NCBI GenBank assembly: GCA_964392775.1
Contig: CAYMRD010000001.1
Coordinates: 62,001 to 126,000, forward strand
Direction of reading: 5' to 3'
Source of the DNA: UKL13-3 sp964392775
Lineage (GTDB): Bacteria > Bacteroidota > Bacteroidia > UKL13-3
DNA length: 64,000 bases
Shown here: positions 18,776 through 27,958 of the stretch, one piece after another
Numbering within the stretch: position 1 is the stretch's first letter
Layout: each line of letters starts with the position of its first letter
The notes under the pieces: generated by a model
The model's input: the letters and a program-made list of their open reading frames with translations, nothing else
What the model was told of the DNA's origin: nothing
The model's database searches: none
Program-made: the position numbers and the translations under genes

Positions 18776-20806
18776 TTATACAAGCTCAGCCAGTTTTTTC
18801 TGAAGTGAAAATACCTCATCTCTTAAACGTGCAGCTTCCATAAAGTCGAGGTCTTTGGCTGCTTTTTGCATGCGTTTTTCGGTCTCCGCAATCATCTTTT
18901 CAATTTGTGGTCTGCTGAGGTATTGAACCAATGGATCGGCTACCATATTCAACTCTTCAGGTTCTACATAATAATCAGGGATCTCTCCCGGATGTTTGGC
19001 ATCCGCTACGCTCGTTTGTTTTAAAATTTCTTCCCTGCGTTTGGTTACCGTTGTAGGTGTAATGCCATGCAGGGTATTATAGGCCATTTGTTTTTCGCGT
19101 TTGCGTTCGTTGTCTTCAATGGTTTTGCGAATGCTGTTCGTGATCTTATCAGCATACATAATCACTCGTCCGCGTTCGTTACGTGCCGCCCTTCCAATGG
19201 TCTGGATCAGGGATGTTTCACTTCTCAAAAATCCTTCTTTGTCGGCATCCATAATAGCCACCAGCGAAACTTCCGGCAAATCGAGTCCTTCTCGTAATAA
19301 ATTTACTCCAATCAATACATCAATGGTTCCCAATCGCAGGTCGCGCAAAATCTCAACCCTATCTAATGTTTTTACATCACTGTGTATGTAGCGGCATTTG
19401 ATATTCAATCGGGTTAAGTATTTAGCCAGCTCTTCCGACATGCGTTTGGTTAATGTTGTAACCAATACACGGTCGCCTTGTTTTACACATTGGTCAATGG
19501 CATCCATCAAATCATCCACCTGATTGACGCAAGGACGAATTTCAATCGGAGGGTCCAATAAACCTGTAGGGCGGATCAACTGTTCCACCACAATCCCTTC
19601 AGATTCTCTGATCTCATAGTCGGCAGGTGTAGCGCTTACGTAAATGGCCTGATCCACCATTTGTTCAAACTCGTTAAACTTCAACGGACGGTTGTCCATA
19701 GCCGATGGAAGGCGGAATCCATACTCCACCAGATTCTCTTTGCGGCTTCGGTCTCCACCATACATCGCCCTGATTTGAGGCATGCTCACATGGCTTTCAT
19801 CTACTATGAGCAAAAAGTCTTTCGGAAAATAGTCGAGCAAACAAAACGGCCGGTCACCCGGTTTGCGTTTGTCCATATAGCGACTGTAATTTTCAATACC
19901 GCTGCAATAGCCCAGTTCACGCATCATTTCCAAATCAAAATTGGTGCGTTCTTCAAGGCGTTTGGCTTCCGCCATTTTTCCGATTGAACGGAAATAATCC
20001 AACTGAGAAACCAAATCATCCTGAATATCGCGAATGGCTGCATTCAACCGTTCTTTAGGCGTTACATAAATATTAGCAGGGAAGATGGCAATATCACTTA
20101 CATTCTCTTGTTTACGTCCGCTTATAGGGTCAATGATGGCAAGCTCCTCAATCTCATTTCCGAAAAATGAAATGCGAAAAGCAAAATCTGCATAAGCCGG
20201 ATATACATCCACCACATCACCTTTCACCCTGAAATTACTGCGTTGAAAATCGGCAGTGGTGCGCGAATACAACGAATCAACCAGCGCATACAAAAGGTTG
20301 TTACGTTGCATGCTTTGTCCTTTATGCAAACGGATGATACTACTTTCATAATCCATCGGATTTCCGGCACCGTAAATACAACTTACCGATGCTACTACCA
20401 GTACATCCCGTCTGCCCGAGAGCAGGGAAGAAGTGGTTTTGAGCCGCATCTTCTCAATTTCATCATTGATTTGCAGATCTTTTTCGATATAGGTTCCACT
20501 CGATGGAATAAACGCTTCGGGCTGGTAGTAATCGTAATAACTTACAAAATACTCAACGGCATTATCCGGAAAGAACTGTTTAAACTCACCATACAGTTGC
20601 GCTACAAGTGTTTTGTTATGGCTGATAACCAACGTGGGCCGGTTGATATTGGCGATCACATTGGCAACCGTAAACGTTTTTCCCGATCCGGTAACACCCA
20701 GCAATACCTGTGCATGTTCACCACGGATTAATCCATCGGTGAGCGAGGCAATCGCTGTCGGTTGATCACCGGTAGGTTTGTATTGCGAGGTGAGTGTAAA
20801 ATCCAT
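18776..20806 (-). CDS. uvrB: Excinuclease ABC subunit B
   Basis: A 676-aa protein of normal UvrB length. It shows Walker A GVTGSGKT, the damage-probing beta-hairpin region YYDYYQPEAFIPSSGTYIEKD, the helicase motif VDESHVSMPQ, the C-terminal helicase domain (GVNLLREGLDLPEVSLVAI, QTIGRAARN), and a C-terminal UVR motif (MQKAAKDLDFMEAARLRDEVF) for UvrC binding. DNA damage verification in nucleotide excision repair. Lies 26 bp downstream of lipA on the same strand, probably co-transcribed. Confidence 0.98.
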   Translation of the reverse strand: MDFTLTSQYKPTGDQPTAIASLTDGLIRGEHAQVLLGVTGSGKTFTVANVIANINRPTLVISHNKTLVAQLYGEFKQFFPDNAVEYFVSYYDYYQPEAFIPSSGTYIEKDLQINDEIEKMRLKTTSSLLSGRRDVLVVASVSCIYGAGNPMDYESSIIRLHKGQSMQRNNLLYALVDSLYSRTTADFQRSNFRVKGDVVDVYPAYADFAFRISFFGNEIEELAIIDPISGRKQENVSDIAIFPANIYVTPKERLNAAIRDIQDDLVSQLDYFRSIGKMAEAKRLEERTNFDLEMMRELGYCSGIENYSRYMDKRKPGDRPFCLLDYFPKDFLLIVDESHVSMPQIRAMYGGDRSRKENLVEYGFRLPSAMDNRPLKFNEFEQMVDQAIYVSATPADYEIRESEGIVVEQLIRPTGLLDPPIEIRPCVNQVDDLMDAIDQCVKQGDRVLVTTLTKRMSEELAKYLTRLNIKCRYIHSDVKTLDRVEILRDLRLGTIDVLIGVNLLREGLDLPEVSLVAIMDADKEGFLRSETSLIQTIGRAARNERGRVIMYADKITNSIRKTIEDNERKREKQMAYNTLHGITPTTVTKRREEILKQTSVADAKHPGEIPDYYVEPEELNMVADPLVQYLSRPQIEKMIAETEKRMQKAAKDLDFMEAARLRDEVFSLQKKLAELV

Positions 20807-20832
20807 GTTGGGAAAAGCCGAAGGTATGTGGT

Positions 20833-21699
20833 TTAAATATGTCTTTCGGCATGGTAAGATGAACGTACCAATGCTCCTGATTCTACATATTTAAAGCCTT
20901 TTTCCATGCCGGCTACTTTGTAATAATCAAATTGTTCAGGCGTGATAAACTCCTCAACTGCTAAGTGCATTTTAGTGGGTTGTAAATATTGTCCCAGGGT
21001 CAATACATCGCAACCGTGTGCTACCAAGTCATCCATAATTTCAAGCACCTCGGCTTCCGTTTCACCCAATCCAAGCATGATACCTGATTTGGTTCTGCGT
21101 CCGCGTTCTTTGGTTTTTAAGGTTTGCTCCAGGCTGCGTTCGTATTTAGCCTGAGGGCGCACTTTACGGTACAAACGTTTTACCGTTTCCATATTGTGCG
21201 AAACCACTTCCGGTTTTTCATCAATCACCTGATACAACAAATCCCATTTGCTCATAAAGTCGGGGATGAGTGTTTCCATCGTAGTATTCGGATTTAATTC
21301 CTTTACCATACGAATGGTATCCGCCCAAACAGTAGCACCTTTATCCGGTAATTCATCACGGTTTACCGAAGTTAATACGGCATGTTTAACGCCCATCAAG
21401 CGGATTGCTTCGGCCACACGCTGAGGCTCTTCACGGTCGTATTCTTTGTTACGTCCGGTTGCTACTGCACAAAAGGAACAACTGCGGGTACAGGTATTTC
21501 CTAAAATCATAAAGGTTGCAGTTCCTTCGCCCCAGCATTCGCCCATATTCGGGCAATTGCCGCTTTCGCAAATGGTATGCAGTTTATACTCGTCTACCAG
21601 CTTACGCACTTTACGGTAGTTTTCTCCGGTAGGTAATTTTACTTTCAGCCATGATGGCTTTTTTACACGTTGTTCTGTTAATGTAGGTAGTTCAATCAT
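20833..21699 (-). CDS. lipA: Lipoyl synthase
   Basis: A 288-aa radical SAM enzyme. It has the auxiliary-cluster cysteines in CESGNCPNMGEC, the radical SAM motif CTRSCSFC, and the C-terminal RSSYHA whose serine ligates the auxiliary cluster. Inserts two sulfurs into octanoyl groups on lipoyl domains. Starts 3 bp after the upstream outer-membrane protein gene and is followed by uvrB. No lipB in the window. Confidence 0.97.
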   Translation of the reverse strand: MIELPTLTEQRVKKPSWLKVKLPTGENYRKVRKLVDEYKLHTICESGNCPNMGECWGEGTATFMILGNTCTRSCSFCAVATGRNKEYDREEPQRVAEAIRLMGVKHAVLTSVNRDELPDKGATVWADTIRMVKELNPNTTMETLIPDFMSKWDLLYQVIDEKPEVVSHNMETVKRLYRKVRPQAKYERSLEQTLKTKERGRRTKSGIMLGLGETEAEVLEIMDDLVAHGCDVLTLGQYLQPTKMHLAVEEFITPEQFDYYKVAGMEKGFKYVESGALVRSSYHAERHI

Positions 21700-21702
21700 A
21701 TC

Positions 21703-22458
21703 TCACTTATTCCAACCAAATTGGTATCCGATAAAAAAATTAAATAATAAAGTATTCTTAGGCTGATAGGCCATCAGCGGTAATCCTTGCGGGAATGCAT
21801 CTAATGTAATACCGGCCTCAATGCAATGAAACTCATCCGGAAACTCTCCCCATTCAACGGAAAGAGAAGCTCTTCCATAAGCGCCTAATTGTAGTTTTGT
21901 TTCGCTGATTCCTTTGAAAAAGGAAGAATTGCCAAAAATGCGGCTTTGGTTGGTATGAATATCGGGATCGTAACGTTCCGATTTGATAAATCCACCCACT
22001 CCATCGCTGTTGGGGTAATAAACATCGAGGTAAATCGGTTTGAGCAAGGCCGAACTTAGTCCAATATTATAGTTGAAATTAACCTGCACCGCATTTTTGT
22101 AAGGACGTTCTGTTAAGAAGATGGTTCTTCCATAACCGGTACGCAGGAGGAATAACATATTCAATCGTCCGAAGGTATATTGCTGAGGATTTTCAGCCTG
22201 TCCGGCAATGCGTGTTTCTTTGGGATGACGAAGCCTTGCAAATTCAATGTCTAAAATATGTTTTTGGAGATCCGTTTTTTGCCAGCCGTATTTGAAGTTT
22301 AAGCCACCAAGTGCGCTGCTGTTTAAATTGGCACCAATCATTACACGTCTTCGGTAAAATAGCTGAGGTTCTGTAATCGCTTCATTTTGCGCAGATGCAT
22401 ATAGGCCCGAGAGGGTCAGTATACAGCACAAAAAAAACGAGCGATTAAGGATTTGCAC
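21703..22458 (-). CDS. Predicted outer-membrane beta-barrel protein, unknown function
   Basis: A 251-aa protein with signal peptide MQILNRSFFLCCILTLSGLYASAQ. The mature part alternates amphipathic strands (RRVMIGANLNSSALGGLNFKYGW, LNMLFLLRTGYGRTIFL, VQVNFNYNIGLSSALL) and ends in a strand LLFNFFIGYQFGWNK. No family name recognised. Three bp upstream of lipA, so translation may be coupled. First gene of the minus-strand OMP-lipA-uvrB run. Confidence 0.75.
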   Translation of the reverse strand: MQILNRSFFLCCILTLSGLYASAQNEAITEPQLFYRRRVMIGANLNSSALGGLNFKYGWQKTDLQKHILDIEFARLRHPKETRIAGQAENPQQYTFGRLNMLFLLRTGYGRTIFLTERPYKNAVQVNFNYNIGLSSALLKPIYLDVYYPNSDGVGGFIKSERYDPDIHTNQSRIFGNSSFFKGISETKLQLGAYGRASLSVEWGEFPDEFHCIEAGITLDAFPQGLPLMAYQPKNTLLFNFFIGYQFGWNK

Positions 22459-22500
22459 GGTTGCAATGATTACATTTGACCTTCAAATGTACTGTAAATT

Positions 22501-22908
22501 ATGAATACTTCCGAACTCGTTTACCAGGGTGAGTTAAGAACCCTGGCCACCCACGTTTATTCAGGTACTCAAATGTATACCGATGCTCCGTTGGATAATC
22601 ATGGAAAGGCACAAAGTTTTTCGCCAACAGACTTGGTTGCTGTGGCTTTTGCAACTTGTGTAATCACTACAATTGGCATTTTAATGAAAGATGACAATTT
22701 AAAACTGGAGGAAAGTACTTTGGCTGTTCGCAAGATAATGACATCAAATCCACGCAGAATTGCTGCATTGGAACTTGATGTGGAAGTGAAAGATGAATCA
22801 CTCACCGGTGATCAAAAGAAAAGACTGGAAGATATTGCCCACAATTGCCCGGTTGCCAAAAGTTTGCATCCGGATATTGAGCAGCGCATCAGTTTTAAGT
22901 ACGCTTAA
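22501..22908 (+). CDS. OsmC family protein
   Basis: A 135-aa protein with the OsmC/Ohr arrangement: SPTDLVAVAFATCVITTIGILM with the first redox cysteine, and the second in HNCPVAKSLHPDI. It fits the YhfA-like OsmC subgroup. Likely a thiol-dependent peroxidase acting on organic hydroperoxides; the exact substrate is not visible. Cytoplasmic. Divergent from the lipA operon, 42 bp away. Confidence 0.92.
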   Translation: MNTSELVYQGELRTLATHVYSGTQMYTDAPLDNHGKAQSFSPTDLVAVAFATCVITTIGILMKDDNLKLEESTLAVRKIMTSNPRRIAALELDVEVKDESLTGDQKKRLEDIAHNCPVAKSLHPDIEQRISFKYA

Positions 22909-22919
22909 CCAACAGTTGG

Positions 22920-23039
22920 TTAGCGAATAGAAAGTGTGATTTTGTTCAAATCAAACTCGAACTTAGGGCATGAACTTTTGCAAGAACTCATTCCTAATAA
23001 AATTAACGCGCATACAGTTGTTAATACAAGTTTTTTCAT
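22920..23039 (-). CDS. Small 39-aa predicted lipoprotein
   Basis: ATG at 23037-23039 on the minus strand, stop at 22920-22922. The first 20 residues are a classic lipoprotein signal (MKKLVLTTVCALILLGMSSC), leaving a mature peptide of about 20 residues (CKSSCPKFEFDLNKITLSIR). The only support is the quality of the signal sequence and a clean open frame between two real genes. It is divergent from the methyltransferase gene 20 bp away. Function unknown. Confidence 0.6.
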   Translation of the reverse strand: MKKLVLTTVCALILLGMSSCKSSCPKFEFDLNKITLSIR

Positions 23040-23059
23040 AACAAAGCCTTATAGAATCA

Positions 23060-24247
23060 ATGCAAAGGTATATAAATATTCCAAACTCGTTCATTTATTT
23101 TGACATCTCTCCCTATTTGGGTGTTCAGGATACTGTACAGTTTACGCTTTCTCACAAGGGTAATTTTCCTTTTGATGCAGGACTCTTAGCTGATCAGATT
23201 GCTCTCTATCCAAAGTTATTGCAAAAGATGCCGTCATTCTCTGGTGTTTATGCATTAAGTACGCCCCGAAGTTTTGAACAGGCGAGCTCTGAATTTATTG
23301 CATTGTTTAAGGCTCGCTTACTTACAGGTAAGCGGTTGCTCGATTTGTGCGGAGGGTTGGGGGTTGATGATTGGGCTTTTTCGAAATCCTTCAAAGAGGT
23401 TGTTTCTATTGATGTTGATGCCGATTTAAACAAGATTGTGAGGCGAAATTTTGAAAAGATGAATATCGTCAATGTTTCGAGATTAGATGCCGATGCATAT
23501 CACTTTGTGGGTAATAATGTGGATAGATTTGATGCGGTTTATCTCGATGCAGACCGAAGAACCGGAACCGGGCGAGGGGTGTTGTTTAAAGATACCGAAC
23601 CGAATATTTTAAATATAAAGGATAAACTATTCGCGTTTTGCGATTCGGTTTGGTTAAAAGTTTCGCCAATGTATGATATAACCAAGATGATAGAGGAACT
23701 GGAAACCGTTTCGAATATCTGGGTGTTAGCAGAGCGGAATGAAGTAAAAGAGTTATTGGTGGAGCTAAAACCGGTAAAATCAACCGTGATTGGTATAAAG
23801 GCGGTTGACTTGAAAGCGGATTCAGACAGGCAATACGAAGGTCAGTTTGGAGTCGCGACTCCTGTTTCGTATGGTGATGAAGGAAGCTATATTATTGAGC
23901 CGTCAGTCGCTTTAATTAAGGCGGGTTTGGCATCATCTTACTTTGCTCAAAAGGGAATCGCTCAGCTTGGACCCAATAGTTACTTAGGTGTAAGTAATAA
24001 TTTGGTTGAAGGAGTGATGGGGCGACAGTTTAAAGTAGTTCAGCGGATAGCGTTTTCTAAATCGGTATTCACTCAATATATAAAAGAAAGAGGCTTGCAG
24101 AAAGCGAATATCACCAAACGAAATTTTCCGATGGAAGTAGCTGCCATTCGCAAACAATTTAAGATAACCGAAGGGGGAGATGATTATTTCTTTTTTACCA
24201 CCAATGCCCAAGGTGATAAACTGGTGTACCATGTGGTGCGCGTATAA
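23060..24247 (+). CDS. Class I SAM-dependent methyltransferase with THUMP-like domain
   Basis: A 395-aa protein. The N-terminal region has PKLLQKMPSF, followed by the SAM motif LLDLCGGLGVDDWAFSK and acidic VVSIDVDADLN. A second motif is AVYLDADRRTGTGRG. The C-terminal ~100 residues (GPNSYLGVSNNLVEGVMGRQFKVVQRI...KANITKRNFPMEVAAIRKQF) match the THUMP-like module of these proteins. The family is conserved in Bacteroidota and probably modifies RNA, but the substrate is unknown to me. Confidence 0.85.
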   Translation: MQRYINIPNSFIYFDISPYLGVQDTVQFTLSHKGNFPFDAGLLADQIALYPKLLQKMPSFSGVYALSTPRSFEQASSEFIALFKARLLTGKRLLDLCGGLGVDDWAFSKSFKEVVSIDVDADLNKIVRRNFEKMNIVNVSRLDADAYHFVGNNVDRFDAVYLDADRRTGTGRGVLFKDTEPNILNIKDKLFAFCDSVWLKVSPMYDITKMIEELETVSNIWVLAERNEVKELLVELKPVKSTVIGIKAVDLKADSDRQYEGQFGVATPVSYGDEGSYIIEPSVALIKAGLASSYFAQKGIAQLGPNSYLGVSNNLVEGVMGRQFKVVQRIAFSKSVFTQYIKERGLQKANITKRNFPMEVAAIRKQFKITEGGDDYFFFTTNAQGDKLVYHVVRV

Positions 24248-24637
24248 TTAGGATGTACACGAAGAGGACACGAAAAGGTTAAAGGCAAGAAAGACACGAA
24301 GGCCGAGTCTTGCGATGTCAGACTGAGTTTATCGAAGTCCGACATTTTATCTCTGTTGGCCTCCCTTCGGTAAACTCAGGGTGACAGCATTTAGGTTAAT
24401 TATACATTCTGTGAAAATCTGTGGTTTCTGTGAGTAACGCATTTTCTTCGTTCACTTAGTTAAACTTCTTGTGCAAGAAAAATTGCCACAAAGCCTCCAA
24501 GACTCAAAGTTTCACCAAGGTCGAGTCTTTTGGAATCTTCTGGGTGTATTATAAACGTTTCATTCAAGGTGTTTAATTGCCAATTGCCTACTTTCTTATT
24601 TGCCTACTGTATTGTTGTGTACAAAAATAAAATGGTA
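24248..24637. repeat. Non-coding gap with degenerate repeats and an inverted pair
   Basis: No gene seen. An imperfect inverted repeat lies at 24316-24337 and 24365-24386 (19 of 22 positions matching, core CTGAGTTTATCGAAG against CTTCGGTAAACTCAG). Other parts read like the ACACGAAGAGGACACGAAAAGG and GCCACAAAGCCTCCAAGACTC phrases seen at 53980-54110. Decayed dispersed repeats are the best reading. Confidence 0.5.
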
Positions 24638-25768
24638 TTAGAGTCTGAAGCGGTATTGAATACCCACAATATATTGACTGCGCGAAGCTAAGAATCCGTA
24701 TTCTCCTCTAAACATCAAATGTTTGTTGAGTTGGTATTGGCCTCCCACAATAAAATTCCATTTGTCTTTCGGGCGTTTATCCATACTGTATTGAACGGTT
24801 GAGTTTGCTGCATTTGTAGCTGCTTGATCCAATCCGGCCACCACGTTGCCTGCTAGGGCTAAAGCAGCATTGTCTTTTACGTATGCGGCAATGTTTACCG
24901 GATTTATTTTCTCGGCAGCTGTTAATCCTGCCCACCATGTATTGACACCTTCCTGAGCCTCTCCAATTTGGGTATAGGCATTCGCTACTTTTGCATCGAT
25001 GGTGTTCATGTCAATGGCATCACTTAAAGGTATCGATCCACTGGTTTCCGATTTTAAACTTACCCTGAAACCTCCTGTCCAAATGGCAATAGCGCGTTCT
25101 TTTTCACGGTTCAGCATAAATGTTTTACCCAGACGCGGACCAAATATAAAAGAGCGTGCGGGCTTAGCCAGTTGCGGAACATCGGTCCAGGCCATGTTCA
25201 TATCTAAAGCCAAAAAACAACCGGCCACACCAATGGTTGGAGTCATTCCAAATCCAAATGTTGTAGTATTAAACTCTATTTTGGTTTCGGTATTCAAATA
25301 TTCTTTTCTGGCTCCGGGATTATTCGGATCCGGACCGTATATGCCAAATCCCACATCGGTGGAGGCGCTGGCTTTCCCCAAAATACCGTACACATTTAAA
25401 AAGGGAAACAACCAAACATCCGGTCTGATGGTGGTTGCGTAGGCTGTTGCTTTGGCTTTATTGAATTGAACAATTTCATCAAGATTATACATGGTGCCGC
25501 CATTGAAACCAACCAACAGGTTGTCGAGAACCAAATCGGATTGTTGCCAGAAATATTGAACACTGAGACCGGCAGAATATGGAAGGTTAAATCCTTTTTT
25601 TGTGGCTTTTTCTCCCCAAATAGGAAGTATGTATGGGTATTCCATTTCTTTTAGGCTATCACGTAATGCTTCATTTTTTTTGCCCGCTACTTTGTCTGAA
25701 TACACCTGAGCTACCGAACTTGTTACTGCTACCCCAATAAAACCTATTACCAGTATAATTCTTTTCAT
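24638..25768 (-). CDS. Predicted outer-membrane protein, unknown function
   Basis: A 376-aa protein with signal peptide MKRIILVIGFIGVAVTSSVAQ. Amphipathic strands dominate (AGLSVQYFWQQSDLVLDNLLVGFNG, FGFGMTPTIGVAGCFLALDMNMAW) and it ends with ASRSQYIVGIQYRFRL, typical of a barrel C-terminus. A helical stretch (AKVANAYTQIGEAQEGVNTWWAGLT...) interrupts the barrel near residues 265-320. No family recognised; a porin-like or transport role is only a guess. Monocistronic. Confidence 0.75.
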   Translation of the reverse strand: MKRIILVIGFIGVAVTSSVAQVYSDKVAGKKNEALRDSLKEMEYPYILPIWGEKATKKGFNLPYSAGLSVQYFWQQSDLVLDNLLVGFNGGTMYNLDEIVQFNKAKATAYATTIRPDVWLFPFLNVYGILGKASASTDVGFGIYGPDPNNPGARKEYLNTETKIEFNTTTFGFGMTPTIGVAGCFLALDMNMAWTDVPQLAKPARSFIFGPRLGKTFMLNREKERAIAIWTGGFRVSLKSETSGSIPLSDAIDMNTIDAKVANAYTQIGEAQEGVNTWWAGLTAAEKINPVNIAAYVKDNAALALAGNVVAGLDQAATNAANSTVQYSMDKRPKDKWNFIVGGQYQLNKHLMFRGEYGFLASRSQYIVGIQYRFRL

Positions 25769-26190
25769 GGAAACGATATTTATGAACGAATATCGCGAAT
25801 ACAGGGCATATCATCAAGGATATTTTGCCCCTTTATATTTTTGGGTTATCTATTAATGTAATGTTGTTGGTAGTCACTTCGAGTAGGCTGCAAGCCGTAT
25901 CGAGAAGTGTTTGGTCTCGATACGCAATGCTCTACAAATCCTCAGCAATTGCTACTCGACCGGACTGATTGCTAAAAAACAACACTTTACTAATACATAA
26001 CATATTTTTTTATTTGAGGTGTAATTCAAGCAAAACCAATTTGTTAAGGTAGCTTACCTCATCTAACTAGAATATAATTATTCATGAAAACTTAATATTA
26101 GAGACACTGTTTATAGTAGACTTTTGATGAGCTTTTTTTATGTTAGAGTGATATGGTTAGAAGGGTTAGGAATTGAAATTTTCTAATATT
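25769..26190. repeat. Non-coding gap with a degenerate TCGAGTAG/CTACTCGA element
   Basis: No gene seen. 25874-25966 holds nested inverted words (CTTCGAGTAG with CTACTCGA, TATCGAGAAG with GGTCTCGATA). The same words occur near 2535-2550. The rest is AT-rich leader DNA before the aspartase. Confidence 0.45.
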
Positions 26191-26219
26191 GTTTGCTCGA
26201 TTATTCTGCTAAATTTGAT
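26191..26219 (+). promoter_or_regulatory. Bacteroidota-type promoter of the aspartase gene
   Basis: TTG at 26191-26193, 18-nt spacer, TAAATTTG at 26212-26219, matching the TTG/TAnnTTTG sigma-ABfr consensus. Transcription would start near 26226, about 32 nt before the ATG. Confidence 0.6.
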
Positions 26220-26257
26220 TCTCAGTCTCAAATAATTAACCTCAATTAAATATAGTT

Positions 26258-27715
26258 ATGAAAACAACAACCAAACTTCTACCGGCTTTAGTAGTACTTC
26301 TTTCGTTGGGCCTGCAAAGTCAGGCACAAACCCGAACTGAAAAAGATTTGCTGGGTGAAAAGCAAATTCCGAATACTGCTTATTATGGAGTGCAAACCGC
26401 AAGGGCACTCGAGAACTTTCAAATCAGCGGAATGACCACTCAGTTTTATCCTGATTATGTAAAAGCCTTTGCGATGGTAAAGCTAGCGGCTGCACGGGCC
26501 AATGCCGAAACCGGAAGGTTGAAAAAAGAGAAACTCGGCCCCATCGAAAATGCTTGTCAGGCCGTGATTGATGGTAAATACCACGACCAGTTTATGGTTG
26601 ATTTATACCAGGGTGGTGCAGGTACATCGGCCAATATGAATGCCAACGAAGTGCTGGCCAATATCGCGTTGGAGATGAGCGGGCACAAGAAAGGCGAATA
26701 CCAGTACATTGAGCCGCATGATGATTTGAATATGGGCCAATCCACCAATGATGTGTATCCAACCGCTATTAAGGTAGCCTTGTTGTTGCACAATGATAAG
26801 CTTATCAAAGAAGCGCAGGACTTATCGAAAGCCTTTCATGCAAAAGGTGAGCAGTATAAAAATGTATTGAAGATGGGCCGTACCGAAGGTCAGGATGCGG
26901 TGCCGATGACCGTTGGTCAGGAGTTTCATGCGTTTGGAGCACAGATTGATGCAGAGATTGACGGTTTGCGTAAAGCCGAAGCGTTTTTGTGCGAGATCAA
27001 TATGGGAGCCACGGCTATCGGAACAGGTATTACGGCCACTCCGGGTTATGATGCAAAATGTGCAGCGCATCTTGCCAAAATTACAGGCAAACCCATTGTG
27101 ATGAGCAAGAACCTGATTGCTGCTACTTCAAGCATGCAATGTTATGTGATGTACTCATCAGCCTTAAAAAGTTTCGCGATTACCATGTCTAAAATCAGCA
27201 GCGACCTTATCTTTTTAGCATCGGGTCCGCGTACCGGTATTTTTGAAATCAACTTGCCTGCTTTGCAACCGGGTTCTTCAATTATGCCGGGTAAAGTAAA
27301 TCCTGTTATGCCCGAGCTGATGAATGAAGTGTGCTTCAAAGTAATTGGAAATGATGTTACCGTTAGCCTGGCATCGCATTCGGGTTTATTGCAGTTGAAT
27401 GCTTATGAACCGGTTGTGGCGATTGCCATTATGGAATCGCAGGGTTTGTTTTTTAAAACCATACCAACGTTTCGCAAAAATTGTATTGAAGGAATTACGG
27501 CCAATGAAGCGGTACAGAAACGTAATATTGAGCGCAGCATAGGTATTGTTACGGCCTTGAATCCTGTACTTGGATATGATAAAACCACAGAGCTTGCCAA
27601 AGAGGCTTTACAGTCAGGCAAAGGAATTCTGGAGCTGATACGTGAGAAAAAATTATTGACCGAAGAGCAAATTCAAAAGCTGCTGGATCCGGCATCCATG
27701 ACGGGTCAGCAGTAA
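26258..27715 (+). CDS. aspA: Aspartate ammonia-lyase with an N-terminal signal peptide
   Basis: A 485-aa protein. Residues ~24-485 are a full aspartase/fumarase-superfamily enzyme: EKDLLGEKQIPNTAYYGVQTARALENF is the aspartase N-terminus, GQSTNDVYPTAIKVA the substrate loop, and GSSIMPGKVNPVMPE the mobile catalytic SS loop. It converts L-aspartate to fumarate and ammonia. The unusual part is the preceding MKTTTKLLPALVVLLSLGLQSQAQ, a clear Sec signal in the same frame with the promoter upstream of it, so the enzyme is predicted to be periplasmic. Monocistronic with a strong terminator. Aspartase rather than fumarase is judged from the N-terminal motif. Confidence 0.92.
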   Translation: MKTTTKLLPALVVLLSLGLQSQAQTRTEKDLLGEKQIPNTAYYGVQTARALENFQISGMTTQFYPDYVKAFAMVKLAAARANAETGRLKKEKLGPIENACQAVIDGKYHDQFMVDLYQGGAGTSANMNANEVLANIALEMSGHKKGEYQYIEPHDDLNMGQSTNDVYPTAIKVALLLHNDKLIKEAQDLSKAFHAKGEQYKNVLKMGRTEGQDAVPMTVGQEFHAFGAQIDAEIDGLRKAEAFLCEINMGATAIGTGITATPGYDAKCAAHLAKITGKPIVMSKNLIAATSSMQCYVMYSSALKSFAITMSKISSDLIFLASGPRTGIFEINLPALQPGSSIMPGKVNPVMPELMNEVCFKVIGNDVTVSLASHSGLLQLNAYEPVVAIAIMESQGLFFKTIPTFRKNCIEGITANEAVQKRNIERSIGIVTALNPVLGYDKTTELAKEALQSGKGILELIREKKLLTEEQIQKLLDPASMTGQQ

Positions 27716-27728
27716 TTCAATTCATTCT

Positions 27729-27769
27729 AAACACCTGCCTGTTTTGATTAAAACGGGCAGGTGTTTATT
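27729..27769 (+). terminator. Terminator after aspA
   Basis: A stem AAACACCTGCC (27729-27739) with GGCAGGTGTTT (27756-27766), internally extended by TTTT/AAAA pairing, 14 bp after the stop. Confidence 0.8.
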
Positions 27770-27958
27770 AACAGTAAAGACGATTTACTACAGATATACA
27801 AGGACACAGAGAGCAATTTTTTCGTAACGAGGAATGCTCCCGCACCTGCCACAGGTAGCGGTTGCGAGGATTAGATTGTCAAGTGGTTAATAAAATTCCG
27901 AAAGTTATAATTTACCGGGTTAGCGCTACTTGTCGGTAGTTGTGTGTTAGCACCAGTA

